Positions 38,851 to 51,000 of a stretch of 64,000 nucleotides of DNA are shown one piece after another; within the stretch, counting starts at the first letter, position 1; every line of letters begins with the position of its first letter. Where the stretch lies: the NCBI GenBank assembly GCA_964035795.1, contig OZ038320.1:32971456-33035455 (forward strand), written 5' to 3'. The stretch is from Pterobdella sp. o SKG-2022. Taxonomy: Eukaryota; Annelida; Clitellata; Hirudinida; Piscicolidae. Below the pieces are notes generated by a model, which was not told the origin of the DNA, ran no database searches, and saw nothing but the letters and a program-made list of their open reading frames with translations. A program made the translations under genes and the position numbers.

Positions 38851-39017
38851 AAAAATTTTATCAATCGGCTACTGACAATTTTATTTCAAATATTAATTTA
38901 TTCGCAAGAAAATATTGAGAAAGAATATTTATTTTATGGAAATGATTTTGTTTCAATTGGAATCCACTTTTCATTGCGGTACCCTGTATATTTTGAGTCA
39001 CCTTCCTTGGGTCGAAG

Positions 39018-39290
39018 CTTCCCTTGCAGTTTATTTTCTATTATCTCCGCAAGGGGAGTGAATGTTCTGCTTGCGTAACTTCCGTTGGAAGACATTAAAA
39101 CGTCCAAATTTCATCTTTATTTTGTTAAAAATCAAAACCAGTTTTGACAAAGTTTTGTAGACTCCCAAGAGTCGATAGTCAGTGTCTGTATCGATAGAAG
39201 TAAAATATTGGTTTAACTAAACGATCAAATTCATTGAAATATAACTTCCTAATGCAAGAAGTTTCATGCTTTTGTATGAAATCTTCTTCA
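39018..39290. other. Cluster of short hairpins in unique intergenic DNA
   Basis: 39018-39029 (CTTCCCTTGCAG) pairs with 39047-39058 (CCGCAAGGGGAG) with one mismatch and one wobble. Near 39080, CTTCCGTTGGAAG is self-complementary. Around 39256-39287, GAAGTTTCAT faces ATGAAATCTTC across an 8-base loop. This is unusual structure for the local AT-rich background. No RNA family is recognised. Confidence 0.35.
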
Positions 39291-39633
39291 GTTATCTTAG
39301 AAAATGGAAAAGCTTAGTGCAAGTAGAAATCTATGAACTCTTTTGTTTGAATATATCATTTACTTTCAATCAAGTCCATTATTCGCTATTCAAATAAATT
39401 CATTGCCAAAGATTTTTAAACGTGGTTTTCAACTAGCCCAATCCCGTCCGAGGATGGAATAAGAGGATGTGAGGGGTGGAAGAGGAAATGGATGAAAACG
39501 CTATTATAAGAAAACCTAAACTTTAATAGTTAATTTGTTTGCATTTTTTTTTTCTTGATCACACTTTCGTGGTATCTATTTCAAAAAAGTGTCGTTGCAA
39601 GAACTGAAGGTGGTAGGTTTGTGTGGTATGATA

Positions 39634-39800
39634 ATGTAATGGGGTATTTATGAAGCGCTTTTTTTGGTAGATCAAAGCGCTTGCTACCAATTTAATGTAG
39701 CCAAAACACACTGGAACAGGTGCTAATTTTCGGCCCACGCGGAATCTAACCCGTTAACTTTAAATAGTTTAATGCTCAACCACTGAACTATACGGGCCGT
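39634..39800 (-). mobile_element. tRNA-derived SINE, second copy
   Basis: This is the reverse complement of the family seen at 23511-23685. It has the same head (cggccc...gggccg), the same body motif (reads gcacctgttccagtgtg-like on -) and the same tail (agcgctt...gtatttatg on +). The acceptor stem and B box carry several changes, so it is older than the other copy. Confidence 0.75.
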
Positions 39801-40415
39801 CGATGGTATCAATTGTGTGGCTTGTAGCCACATCTAACTCATCAGCGTGGTAGTTTGTTTCAACGAGAAATTATTTCTGTACACTGTGACAAAAATTTAA
39901 TTATTTTTTTTTTGTAACATATGACTATTATCTACATCATTTGATTTAAATGGTCTTCACTGCAACTGAAACCCAGGGATCGAAAAACTTTATTGTAATT
40001 CTGGCGTTCAATTAATTTTTTCTATAAAATAGAACTAATAATAATTGTATGCTTTCTTTCTTCTCAGTGTCTTGATAAAGTGCCGAAGTCTGCCTGTTTC
40101 CAGTGTTGACTACTGAATTGAAAATTTATTATTTGAGCAGTTTAATAAAAAACTCAATTTAATTCAACGATAAAAAACAAAAGTAATTTAATTTGTTCAA
40201 ATTTACTGAACGCACCCGTGCATATCCGGGCTTTTGACTATTTCATATCTAAATTTAATAATATTTTTGCTTTATCACTCATCGTTCCAAGTTTAGAAAA
40301 CTTTCCATTAAGAAGTTTTTTCTGTTTTTCTTCATTATTAAACATTTATTTTGAAATTAAATGTTAGAGACGTTTTTGGAAACAATAAAAAGTTGCAATT
40401 GTTTACCTGATAAAC

Positions 40416-43374
40416 ATGAAAATTGACCGTTCGAAATTGAAAAAAGGGAATTTCGACGTTGTTAGTATTAAATAAGAATTCTATTTAGTAAAATAAAATA
40501 TTTCAACCTATCTTGCTTCTTATGATAACTGTGTACGGTTAATTTTTTACTCTTTAAATGACAAAATAAACTTCCACAGCCTCTAGAATGCAAAAGCCTT
40601 ATAAACAAGATAAGTTTATGTAAAAATGACGAAGAATTATTAAAAGAATTGAAAGCTATCAAGACTTGGGTCTACGGAAGGGTTAGTCATTTGCGACTTA
40701 TTTTCTTTTAAATAAATTTATTTTCGCGACATTTTTGAATTAATGAATATAGTCATGTTGAACAAAATAACTACATTTGCAAACATTTTAAACCAGTGTG
40801 AGTTGTTGAATTGGGTGACAGTTCTTGACAAGTTGGACGCAGTTTTGGAAGCAAACTGTAGTCTGATAAATTCAAATGGAGAAGAGAGTCAAACAAGATA
40901 TGATGCCACAAGCAACACAACCATTCCCACTTCATGGCACCTTGCTTGTGACTCACCTTCAGAGTTGAACAGAACCAACAAAGAACTTCTTCTCGCCACC
41001 CTCCACTTCTCTTCCCTCCTCATTGAACACAGTTTCACACGCCATCTTTATTCATCTACAGAACATCTCACATTGCTTCTTCTCTCATGTGATATGTCCA
41101 TAGTTTTGGCTGTCATTGATGTTTTGTATGTCTTCAGCAAACGTTCCAACTTCATCACACGACTGTCAGCTGATAAGAAGCAAACACTCATCACCTGTCT
41201 CATCTACCTGGCTGAGGTTTTTTTTTTATTGCATTTGATTATGTTCATTTGTTCAAGTCTTCAGTATCAATATATATATATATATATATATGTATATAGC
41301 TTTTGTGAATTTATTATGTTTATATGGATCTAATTATATTTACAGGAGTATATCTATGTAATAAACACAAATGCAATTATAAGTTGGTTAAACACATTCA
41401 TTTCTTGCAGAATGTTTTGATAGAATGAAATATTTTGAAAATCCATGTTCAATTTACATTTTATTGACATACTCATTCATTATTATATATAAATTTTTTT
41501 TTTTACAAATTCAACTTCTGATTTTTAGGTATTATGTACTAGCTATAGTTATCAATTACGCTTTAATGATTGGAAATTATATTTTTTTATATATTTAATA
41601 AATGTATCAAAAGTTTGAAGTTGAATTATAAAATATTGCTTATAATACATAAGAGTTTTTGAGATAAAAAGCCAAATATGTAGTCAACCATCAATGCATT
41701 TTTTACTCACCACTATCCATCCTTTAACCTACCATTCATCCAATCAATTGGCCAACACTATCCACCCACCAGTCATGGGGAGGCAAGGAGAATGGCTTTG
41801 GGCTGGCCCAATGCTGTCAAGACCTTCCAATGCAGGTTGTGATGATGTGTGTGAGTAACATGAAGCTGTGTTGATAACATATTGTGTGGTCTATAAACTT
41901 GTGCATTTGACACCATTTTACTTATTCTTTTGTTTTATGGGGGTTATCAGTGTGTTATCTCTATAATAATACTTCTATATTCAATCTTCAATTGTTCCTA
42001 GTTATATAAGCATTAAAACAGTGGTTTAAACCAATGCATGTTGCATGGTATCCCACAGTCATACCCCGAGAGTGCCACCACCCTCCACTTTGAGTACTAT
42101 GATGAGAATCCCTGCACCTCATCTAAGAAGGTGCCACCATTATCAGTCACCATTTTAATTATTATTATTATATTTTTGTATATCTCACCATTCAATTGAT
42201 GTTTTTCTCACCATGCTCTCACATACCCACAACTCATGGACACAGAGTGCAGGCCAGCAACTGAGGCACATCCAGATGGACCACCTGGACAAGCAGACCA
42301 TTGGAGGGGCAGCTGACGTCATGTCACATCTTCTCAAGAAACACAACATCCCCAAAGAGAAGCAGGTGCCTTTTTGTGTCATTAGACTGTCGTGTGTATG
42401 AGGGCATGTGGTCACACATGCATTCTCTACTTCATATACAATGCATCATGATCCACACACAGATCTATTTGTTCACACACATTCGCCTGGCTATATCCTT
42501 TTCCAACCACAAGCACCGACTGGAGTGTGTGCAAGCACGACTCCAAGCTCTGTCCACCCTCAGTTTGTCTCGCTGTCATTTAACACTTCCCACTCTCACT
42601 GCCTATCTATTTAAAAATATAATCCACCCACCATGCAGTATATTGCAATGCAGCTCAAGAGCACCTGTTGAACCTCATCTACAGTGGCTTCATAGGTGAG
42701 ATCGTGGACCTGCTGCAACTTGAAGATGCCTCTCTCACTGTGGGTGGTGTGGCATGAGGTTTAGCGGTATGGTGTGGAATAGGATTGGGTAGTGTGGTGG
42801 CATGTGATGGTTTGGTAGGGTTGCATGATGAGATGTAGATGGATGTTCAAGTTGACAACCTCGACAGGACATCAAGGCCACAGCTCTGAGGACTCTGACT
42901 GCCATTGTGCACCTGGAAGGAAACAGAAAGTAAGGCCATGCTCCGTGTTTTATATACATCTAATGATGCATGCCATGCAGACACATCCAAAAATAACCAC
43001 ACATTCACACAGACTGAGCAACATCATAGAGACGACAGGCACCTCCTTGTACCATGGATTTCTGCCTCAACTCATCCGCAAATGCATCTATCACATGACT
43101 GGTGGGTCCTTGTTCAATTATTATTATTATTCTTTGTATTTTTTTTATGAGGTTTTCCAATCTTTAGTTTTTTTTACAAAATTCAACGAAAGAAGAGGAT
43201 AAAATTTCAACTTTATTATTGAATCACTTGAAAATTCAAATCCATTGTTTGTTTTGTAGTTTGTAATTTTCATTTTTCAACCTGATCTCACAGAAGAGAA
43301 ACTGACGTCATTTCCTCAATTGTTGACCACCTCTCTTTTCTCCTTCCTCTACCACTTGGCTAGCTATGAGTCAG
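40416..43374 (+). other. HUWE1: HUWE1 exons 1-11: N-terminus and DUF908 helical repeats
   Basis: Exons: 40416-40460, 40580-40681, 40797-41216, 41773-41835, 42059-42130, 42246-42365, 42463-42562, 42639-42739, 42868-42929, 43013-43101 and 43294-43374. Diagnostic strings are [65 protein letters not shown] and [15 protein letters not shown]. Armadillo-like repeats here form one arm of the substrate-recruiting ring. ATG 40416 is chosen because the next residues match the family start. Confidence 0.95.
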
Positions 43375-46300
43375 GTATGTTGTCAAGCTTCTGGTTTCAA
43401 AATAGAACTTTTATTCTCACCCACCACCACACCCTCCCTCATAGGTGGTGAAGCACTGATCTCATGTGGCATGATGGAGAGCCTTTTGAAGGTGGTTGAG
43501 TGGAAGGGCAACAACTCTCAAGATCATATCACTGTTTGTATCTCTGTGTCTTTGTACCTCTGTGTCTGACTCTCTGTGTTGTTTGCTTGTATGTGTTTTT
43601 TTGTATATACACTCGACTTCAGCGTTTTTTTCTAGATGTGTATTTGTCTTTCTGTATGTTTATTTATCTGTGTATTTTTCTATTTGTTAATCAGTATGCC
43701 TTCATGTATCTCTGAACATCTCCCATCTACTGCAGTTTGTGACAAGAGCAGTGAGGGTGATCGACCTGATTACCAACCTGGATGCCCAGTCTTTCCAGGC
43801 TTATGGGGCCATGCAGATCTTCATCAACCGACTCCAGGTGAGTCTTTATCCATTCATCTTAGTATTTCCCATTGCATATATGTCATGTGGTCTGAACTTT
43901 GTGAGCATAAACTGTCTTCAGTGGTGGAAACTTAATGGATGCACTCACAACATCACAGCATGAGATCAACTACTGCAAAAAGGAGCAGCCTTTTGTATTT
44001 GAGCCTCGCAACAACATCGAGTTCGACCACCACGACAACACTTTACCACCCAGTACCTCTGCTGCAAACACTTCCAACCATGATTCTTTCAACCCAACAC
44101 AGCAACAAGACATGGAGGTCGATGACGTCATTGCTAAAAATAAACCAGCTATCACTACTGGTGGGTTTTTCATGTGCTTAAAACTGTAACTATGTGGTAA
44201 TACATAACAACACACCCATACTTACACAAGTGCAAAAACACACTGACAGAAAGCAAAGGAACAAAGCAGTGCTACCCACAAAGGGCAGCCCTTCTCAAGT
44301 CCATGCTGAACTTCCTCAAGAAGGCCATCAATGATGCTTCTTTCGTTGATGCCATCAGACATTGTGGGTGGTGGGGTGTGGTGGTATGATGTGGTAATGT
44401 GTAGTGTATATGTTATGGAGTGTAGTAATGTGTATTGTATTCATCGTGTGCTCAATGGAGCCATGAATCGAGCATAGTTGTGTAGAACTTCATAACCAAA
44501 TTATTATTGTTTTTATTTTTTTATTATGATACTTATTCTGCTTGATCAATCTCGGTCAGTGATGGATGGCTCGTTGACAGTGTCCTTGAAGCACATGATC
44601 AGCAATGCAGAGTACTACGGGCCAGCACTATTCTTGCTTGGTAGGCACCTCATGTTGATATACTTTTAAAAGCAAATGTATTACCTATATCACAACAATA
44701 CAGACACATATAAACAACAACAAACAGCCACAGAGTTGGTGACAGTGTATGTGTTCCAAGAGCCCTCCATGCTATCTTCACTGCAGTCTAATGGACTGAC
44801 TGATGTCATGCTACAAGCTCTGCTCATCAAGGATGTATGTGGTGGTGTAGATTGTTGGGGTGATGGTTTTGAAAATATGGGTGTAGGGGTGATGTTGTAG
44901 GATAGTTTTCAAGCTCAGAGAAGTCATGTAACACATTTGTTTTATTCACAAACCCCACTCCACACAGGTACCTGCCATAAAGGAAGTGTTGGCAGCCCTC
45001 CCAAACGTCTTCAGCGCCTTGTGTCTCAACTCCCAGGGGCTTGAGGCATTTGTGGCATGCAAACCCTTTGATCACCTTTTCAAGGTGCTTCTGTCACCAC
45101 ACTACTTGCCTGCCATGAGAAGAAAGAGAGGATCTGATGTGCTGGGTTGGCATCATTGCTTCATCATTGTCATCATTACATTACCTTGCTCCACCACCTT
45201 CATCCTTACTTCATCACCACCTCATCATCATCACCATCCCACAGGAGACACAGCCACCAGTCTGGGTAGTGCCGTGGATGAGTTGATGAGACACCAGCCC
45301 TCCCTCCGAGCCACTGCCGTGTGCTCTATCATTAAGGTTCATTATTATTATTATTGTTAATAATGTTTCATTGTTATTATTACTCATTTATTATTTTAAA
45401 ACTTTGTTCTTGAATATTTTTATTACTATTAGTTGTTTTGCTCTTCCCACAGTTGTTAGAGGAACTAAACAAACTGGGCAACAGTGATTCAGTTGTATGC
45501 CTCAGCAAATCCATCTTCTCATCTTCCTCCTCCTCTTCCACCCTCCCATCAAACAACCTTCCATCCACCTCCACTAACAGTGCCACAACCACCACCACCA
45601 ACAATTCTGGAACTAGCTCTGAGGATGAGGAGGATGAAGATGTTTCAGGTCAGTTTGTGAAAGGATCTGATGATGCTGTTAACGAGAGCTTGTTATTGAG
45701 ATAGAATATTATTTGAACTTGTAAAATTTTATCTCTATTCTGATTATTATTGTTATGATGGGCACAGGGATGCCTGCTGCCACAGCAAACACCTCTTCCA
45801 CCTCCCTCTCCACCCACTGCTCCCCTGCTGTTGAGTCAGCCAACCCCCCCACGTATGTTGTCATCTGCTTGTCTGCTTCTGTGTGTGTTTATCTTTCTGT
45901 GCTTGTGTGTGTTTTGTTGATGGTTGTCTTCATGCATACTAGTTGATGAGTAACATGCACATCAATCAAACAGGAAGGACACACCCACTGTTGTTCCCCT
46001 CATCGACTACATTCTCCACGTGGTCAGTGACCCACCATGACGATGATTGGGATGATGCTTGTAATAATAATCATAAGAATATCATGTATATATAATTATA
46101 ATCACCTCAAAATGTTCACACATCCATAACACACTTTTTGCAGATGAAGTTCATAGAGGCGATCTTGAGCAACAATACAACAGACGACCATTGCAGGGAG
46201 TTTGTATCAAAGGGGGGTCTACAACCCCTTCTCACCACTCTCACCCTCACCAACCTGCCCCAAGATTTCCCTAACAGTTATGCCTGTGTTGCTACATCCA

Positions 46301-47962
46301 ATGTTTGCAAGTCTATACTGGTGAGTGTGTTTGTGTGTGTGTGTTTGTGAACGAATGAACATCTAAAAACCTAAGCACAAACTACCAACAGACCCTGACC
46401 CAGGATGCAAGCATTGTTGCTCAGTGCTTGGACCTGCTCGACACCCACCTAGATGCCATCCTGCCCATTGAACAACTTCTTTCTTCCACCAATCCAACTT
46501 TCTTGCAGTCTCGCGTCATCCCTGTGCACTCTCTTATTGTTCTTCTCAGCTACTTTTCCAGAATGAGTCAGGTTTGTGGGCAGTGTAGTTGTGTGAAAGG
46601 ACGGGATGGTTTAAAAAGTCAATTTTTTTGAGGATGTGTTTATATTGTGTTGGCAGGTGGACATCAGGCTGATGGTGTTGTCACAGTGGGTGACCCTGAA
46701 AGGCCAGAGGGTGATGCATAAGATGAGCCAGGTGAACAGTTGTTTGTACTGGCAGTGTCCTCACCTGGTGAGCATGTTAAGGAAGGAAGGTGCCTTAAAC
46801 AAGGAGGTGGAGGTGTCTTTGGGGGCTTCCATTGAGGTTGATGAAGAGGTGGCCATGGAGACTGATGCTTCAAAAAGTGATGATCGAGTGGAAGAGAAGA
46901 CCAAGTGGTTGTTGATCATGTCAAAGTTAAGCAGAAGCATGACTGAGCTGCTAACCCAGCTGGCTCGACTGTGTGTGGGGTCGGCTCTGAGGTTGAGGCG
47001 GGGTCAGCAGATCAACCCCATCTTCTCAATGCCTTCCAAAGCGGCATCTTCCCTCTCATTGAACCTCTCCAACCTTCTGCATCAGTCCATCAACCAACTT
47101 CCATCACCACCATCATTGGATACCACATCACTGGCTGACTGGAAACTAAGGTGTGCCATCTGTTTCCTTTTATTTCTCATGACTCTTCATATCATCAGCA
47201 TTACTTTCATTTATTGACAGCATTATAACATAATGACGTTAATGCTAATGATGATATTAATGATGCTAATGGTGGTGGTGATGATAATGATGATAATGAT
47301 GGCACACAGGATGACCTATTACGTGTGTTGCATAAAGATAACAACATCGACACTGTTTGATGAGAAGAAGCAGCCTTACCACCTTATGCTGCAGCACTTT
47401 GTGTCCACCAACAACCATGCCACGCTCTTTGGGTGGGTGGTGGTGGTGGTATCAATGATGGGACGTGATGGTAGTAAGGTGGTGATAGTAATGATGGATA
47501 TCTTGGTAATAGTTTAATGATAGTAATGATGAAACAGTTGCCTGGAGTGGGTGCTGAATGAGGGAACAAAGCTGGGACTGACCTCTGACAACAAGATCAT
47601 CCCTTGTATGTTCTCATTTTGAATATCTTGATGATGATGACGATCAAAAGGGCATTCCCATATATATATTAAACCTCCCTACCCCTCTATTCATATGTAC
47701 ACACACACCAGCACAATGCGACGAGTTCATGGAGTCAGTGTTGTCATTGTTAGAGAGGTTGACAGATCCAGTGAGCATTATGGAGTCACCACACAACCTG
47801 CCTAACAAGTTCACCACACCATCCTCTTCCTCCTCCTCCTCCTCCTCCTCCTCCTCCTCTTCCTCCTCCTCCTCTTTTGACCCTTCTGCTTATCTTAAGA
47901 CTATGCATAAGGTGCTGTTTGGTTGGTGGATGAGTAGATAAATTTTAGAAATGATGGGCAGG

Positions 47963-48001
<39 letters not shown>

Positions 48002-51000
48002 CTAGATGGATACCCTGAACAGATGAGCTTCAGAACAGTGAAGCTGTTATGGGGGAGGCAAACAACGTGCAAGGTGAGACAACATATCATTGCTATCCTG
48101 CACCATATCATCAACCTTCTATATAAGGTGGGAGGGTGGAAGGATGATGGTGGTGTGGAGGGTGTGGTGAAATGGTGGTTGTATGAATGGAATCAAAGGA
48201 GATTTTGATAGCATGATTCCATGTTTGTGCATAGTGATGTATTATGTCTCAATAAATGATATATTGTTTTTGTAACACTGACATAATGAAACAGGAAGAA
48301 ACAAGTACAGAGACAAGCAAGAAGATGCAAGCTCCCTCACAGAACACCACAGCACCCACCACGACCTCACTTAGCACCCAAGTGCACCCCACACAGCAGG
48401 TCTGCCATTGCTCATCACAGTTTGTTGTATCACTTATAATCACCCATGTAAACACTCAAAAATATGTTTAGAACGCCAATCTTTAAAAAAAAATTACTCA
48501 CAAATACATAAATTACAACTTAATGATTCAGCTTACTGCTTCATCTCACCTCACACCAACATCTCATTCCACCTTCACACAGGCCTTGTTGGACATGGGC
48601 TTTAGTGAGATGTTGGTGAGGGAGGCAATAAGCATCACAACAACATTGGAGGAGGCCACAGAATACTGCCTCCTTAGCCAGGGCTACAACAACCAGGTGC
48701 CTGAGGTTCAACGGGGGTTGTTTCTGGAGTGGTGTTGTTGTTTGGGAAATAGAATAGCCTTAATATTACAATTCTATGAAAATATACAGTATTAGTAGTA
48801 GTAGTAGTCGTAGTCTTAGTCGTAGTAGTAGTCGTAGCAGTAGTAGTAGTCGTAGCAGTAGTAGTAGTAGTGGTAGTAACATACAAACATGATCTTGTTG
48901 AAGGGAAGGAATGATGAGGATCAGGTAGTCAGGGCCATAGCTCTCTCCCTCGAACAGCCTCCCTCCATGGTCACTATTTGCACTTCATTCACAATAAGCA
49001 AGATCAATAATATTGATAATAATATCAACGATGATAAAACTATGAATGTCAGGACTTGAGCACAACACCAGCATCAACAACCACCACAAGCATCTCCCAA
49101 CTACCAACCACCACCAACGTCACCATGAATCCCATGCCAGCAACAAGCAGCAACAACAACAGCATGGAAACATCAAGTATCATCGACAACACAACATCTG
49201 TCAACATGGATACAAGCACCAACATCACAGACACCACTACAACATCCTCCACTTCAACATTGACTGTGGTAGCCCCAACACAAGTGGCTTCAGCCTTGGA
49301 GGCTTTTTCATCAGTGACAGAAAAGATACCTAAGATACAACAAGATGATGATAAAATCACGGTGGAGGAGCTGAAGGAGTTTGTTGCAGATATCATCAAT
49401 GGTGGGTTGTGTTGGTGGGGATAAGGGAATGGTAGGTGGTGGTGTTGATGATAAATTATATATAGATTGGGGAATGAAGTTATTAAATATATCCTTATGC
49501 AGACGTCTTAGACATCCTGGACAGACACCCTAAGTTGGTGCACCACTTGTCTGACCTCCTCCTCGTCATCTTCTCCAAACAACACCATGATGACACCTCT
49601 AAATCTGTGTCTCTTATCATCGATCAGGTGGGTGTGTGAGGAGGGAGGAGATGTAGGAGATGGGAGAAGATAATGCTTTTGTTGGATATGTAGGATTATA
49701 AGCTCAAAAATTATGTACTAGATACTAACATACGTAAAATTCCCAAATTTTCAAACGGATACATGAGCAAGTATATGCCATCGGACAGATAAAGGAGCAC
49801 AGCAGTAAGATCTCCAGAGTGGCCACCCCGATGGTGGTGGGGGATGGCAGGTCCACCTCGGAGTGGGTCAATGAGGTTTCCTCCCAAGGATCCATGCTTG
49901 CTGTGCGACTGCATCTTCTCACCCTGCTCTACCAGGTATGTGGGTGGTGGTGTGGGGTGGATTGGATGTGGATTTAATTAAAGAAATTATTTTGTTTACT
50001 TTTAAATTTCAATATTTTCACATTATTGTACACAAACTGCATACTTCACCTCATCACTACACCTCGCCACCACACTTGATCACCCCATAGAGCTTGAAGC
50101 ACAGTATGTTGGATGTGATGGAGGGATCAGGATGTGTGGATGTGTTGGTTTCACTCTTGTATGTGTGCGTGCAATGCCTTTCCACATGTGAACAAGCAAC
50201 CGTGCCTTCGTTAGTCGTGGTTGTTGTTGGTGTTACTATTGTTGTTATTGGTGTGATTATTGTCGCTGTTTTATTATTATGTATTTTTTAATGATTTTGA
50301 AATTGAACTTTTGGCTCTATAAACTTCACCATCATCATCATTTTTCTCTCTTTTTTTTTTCCTCCTCTTCCTTTCCATCTTTTTATTTTTCCAAATTTTT
50401 CACTTCATCTTGGCATTGACTTTTAATACATTCAAAGTAGGGCTTGTATCAACAGTGTCATTATAACCTGCATTCTCATCCTCAAATATATCAGTAAAGT
50501 TTGCACCATATTTATTTTTTTCATCACCTCATCCTCATCCACTTTTTTACCTCCTTTTCAACTTTTTCATCCACCACCTCTCCACCACTCCTCCAGTTGG
50601 ACATGTCCCCTCTTGTTGTTGTTGGAGTTGCATGAGAAAGTGTGGCACATCTCAGTCAGAAAGCACAAGTTGAAGGAGATGCTGGTTAGTGGAAGGTGGT
50701 TTGAGGAAATGAGGATGTTGCTAATTAGGATAGATATATTAATATTGGTTGGTTCATATTTAAAAATGCCACTCCAGGGCACATCTTACAGTTGGAGGTG
50801 GTTCGATGAGAGGTCAGGCAAGTGGACTAATTATGCCTCCAATAACAACAACACCATCACACAAGCATACCTCGACAATAAAACCAGTGTCAAGTTGGTG
50901 TGGTTGAGTGGAGGGTAGTGTGGTTGGGTGGAGGGTGGAGGATGGTGTGAAGGGATGTGGATAGTGGTAGAAAGAGGCTTTTTACAATTGGGCTGGAGAT

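Larger units (their letters stand above)
34505..40415. other. Intergenic region between CELF and HUWE1
   Basis: The first part would hold the CELF 3' UTR. An ataaat-type polyadenylation signal may lie around 34527-34535, just before the (TTA)n tract at 34541-34624. The rest is A/T-rich with TTA/AAT simple repeats (34260-34330, 36620-36770). It contains a tRNA-like fragment (36028-36075), small direct repeats (37702-37767, 38755-38850), hairpins (39018-39290) and a SINE (39634-39800). No exon of either gene is visible. The HUWE1 promoter should lie near its right end, but no TATA box or CpG-rich block is evident. Confidence 0.6.
43445..48399 (+). other. HUWE1: HUWE1 exons 12-30: DUF913 region and linker to UBA
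   Basis: Exons: 43445-43533, 43736-43837, 43959-44160, 44250-44363, 44560-44640, 44728-44834, 44968-45145, 45245-45336, 45453-45648, 45768-45852, 45974-46022, 46144-46320, 46392-46571, 46657-47150, 47310-47432, 47538-47605, 47712-47911, 48023-48127 and 48295-48399. Conserved strings include [72 protein letters not shown] and [15 protein letters not shown]. They also include [15 protein letters not shown]. The 46657-47150 exon is unusually long. Ser/Thr-rich spacers at 45453-45852 replace a less biased vertebrate linker. Confidence 0.95.
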
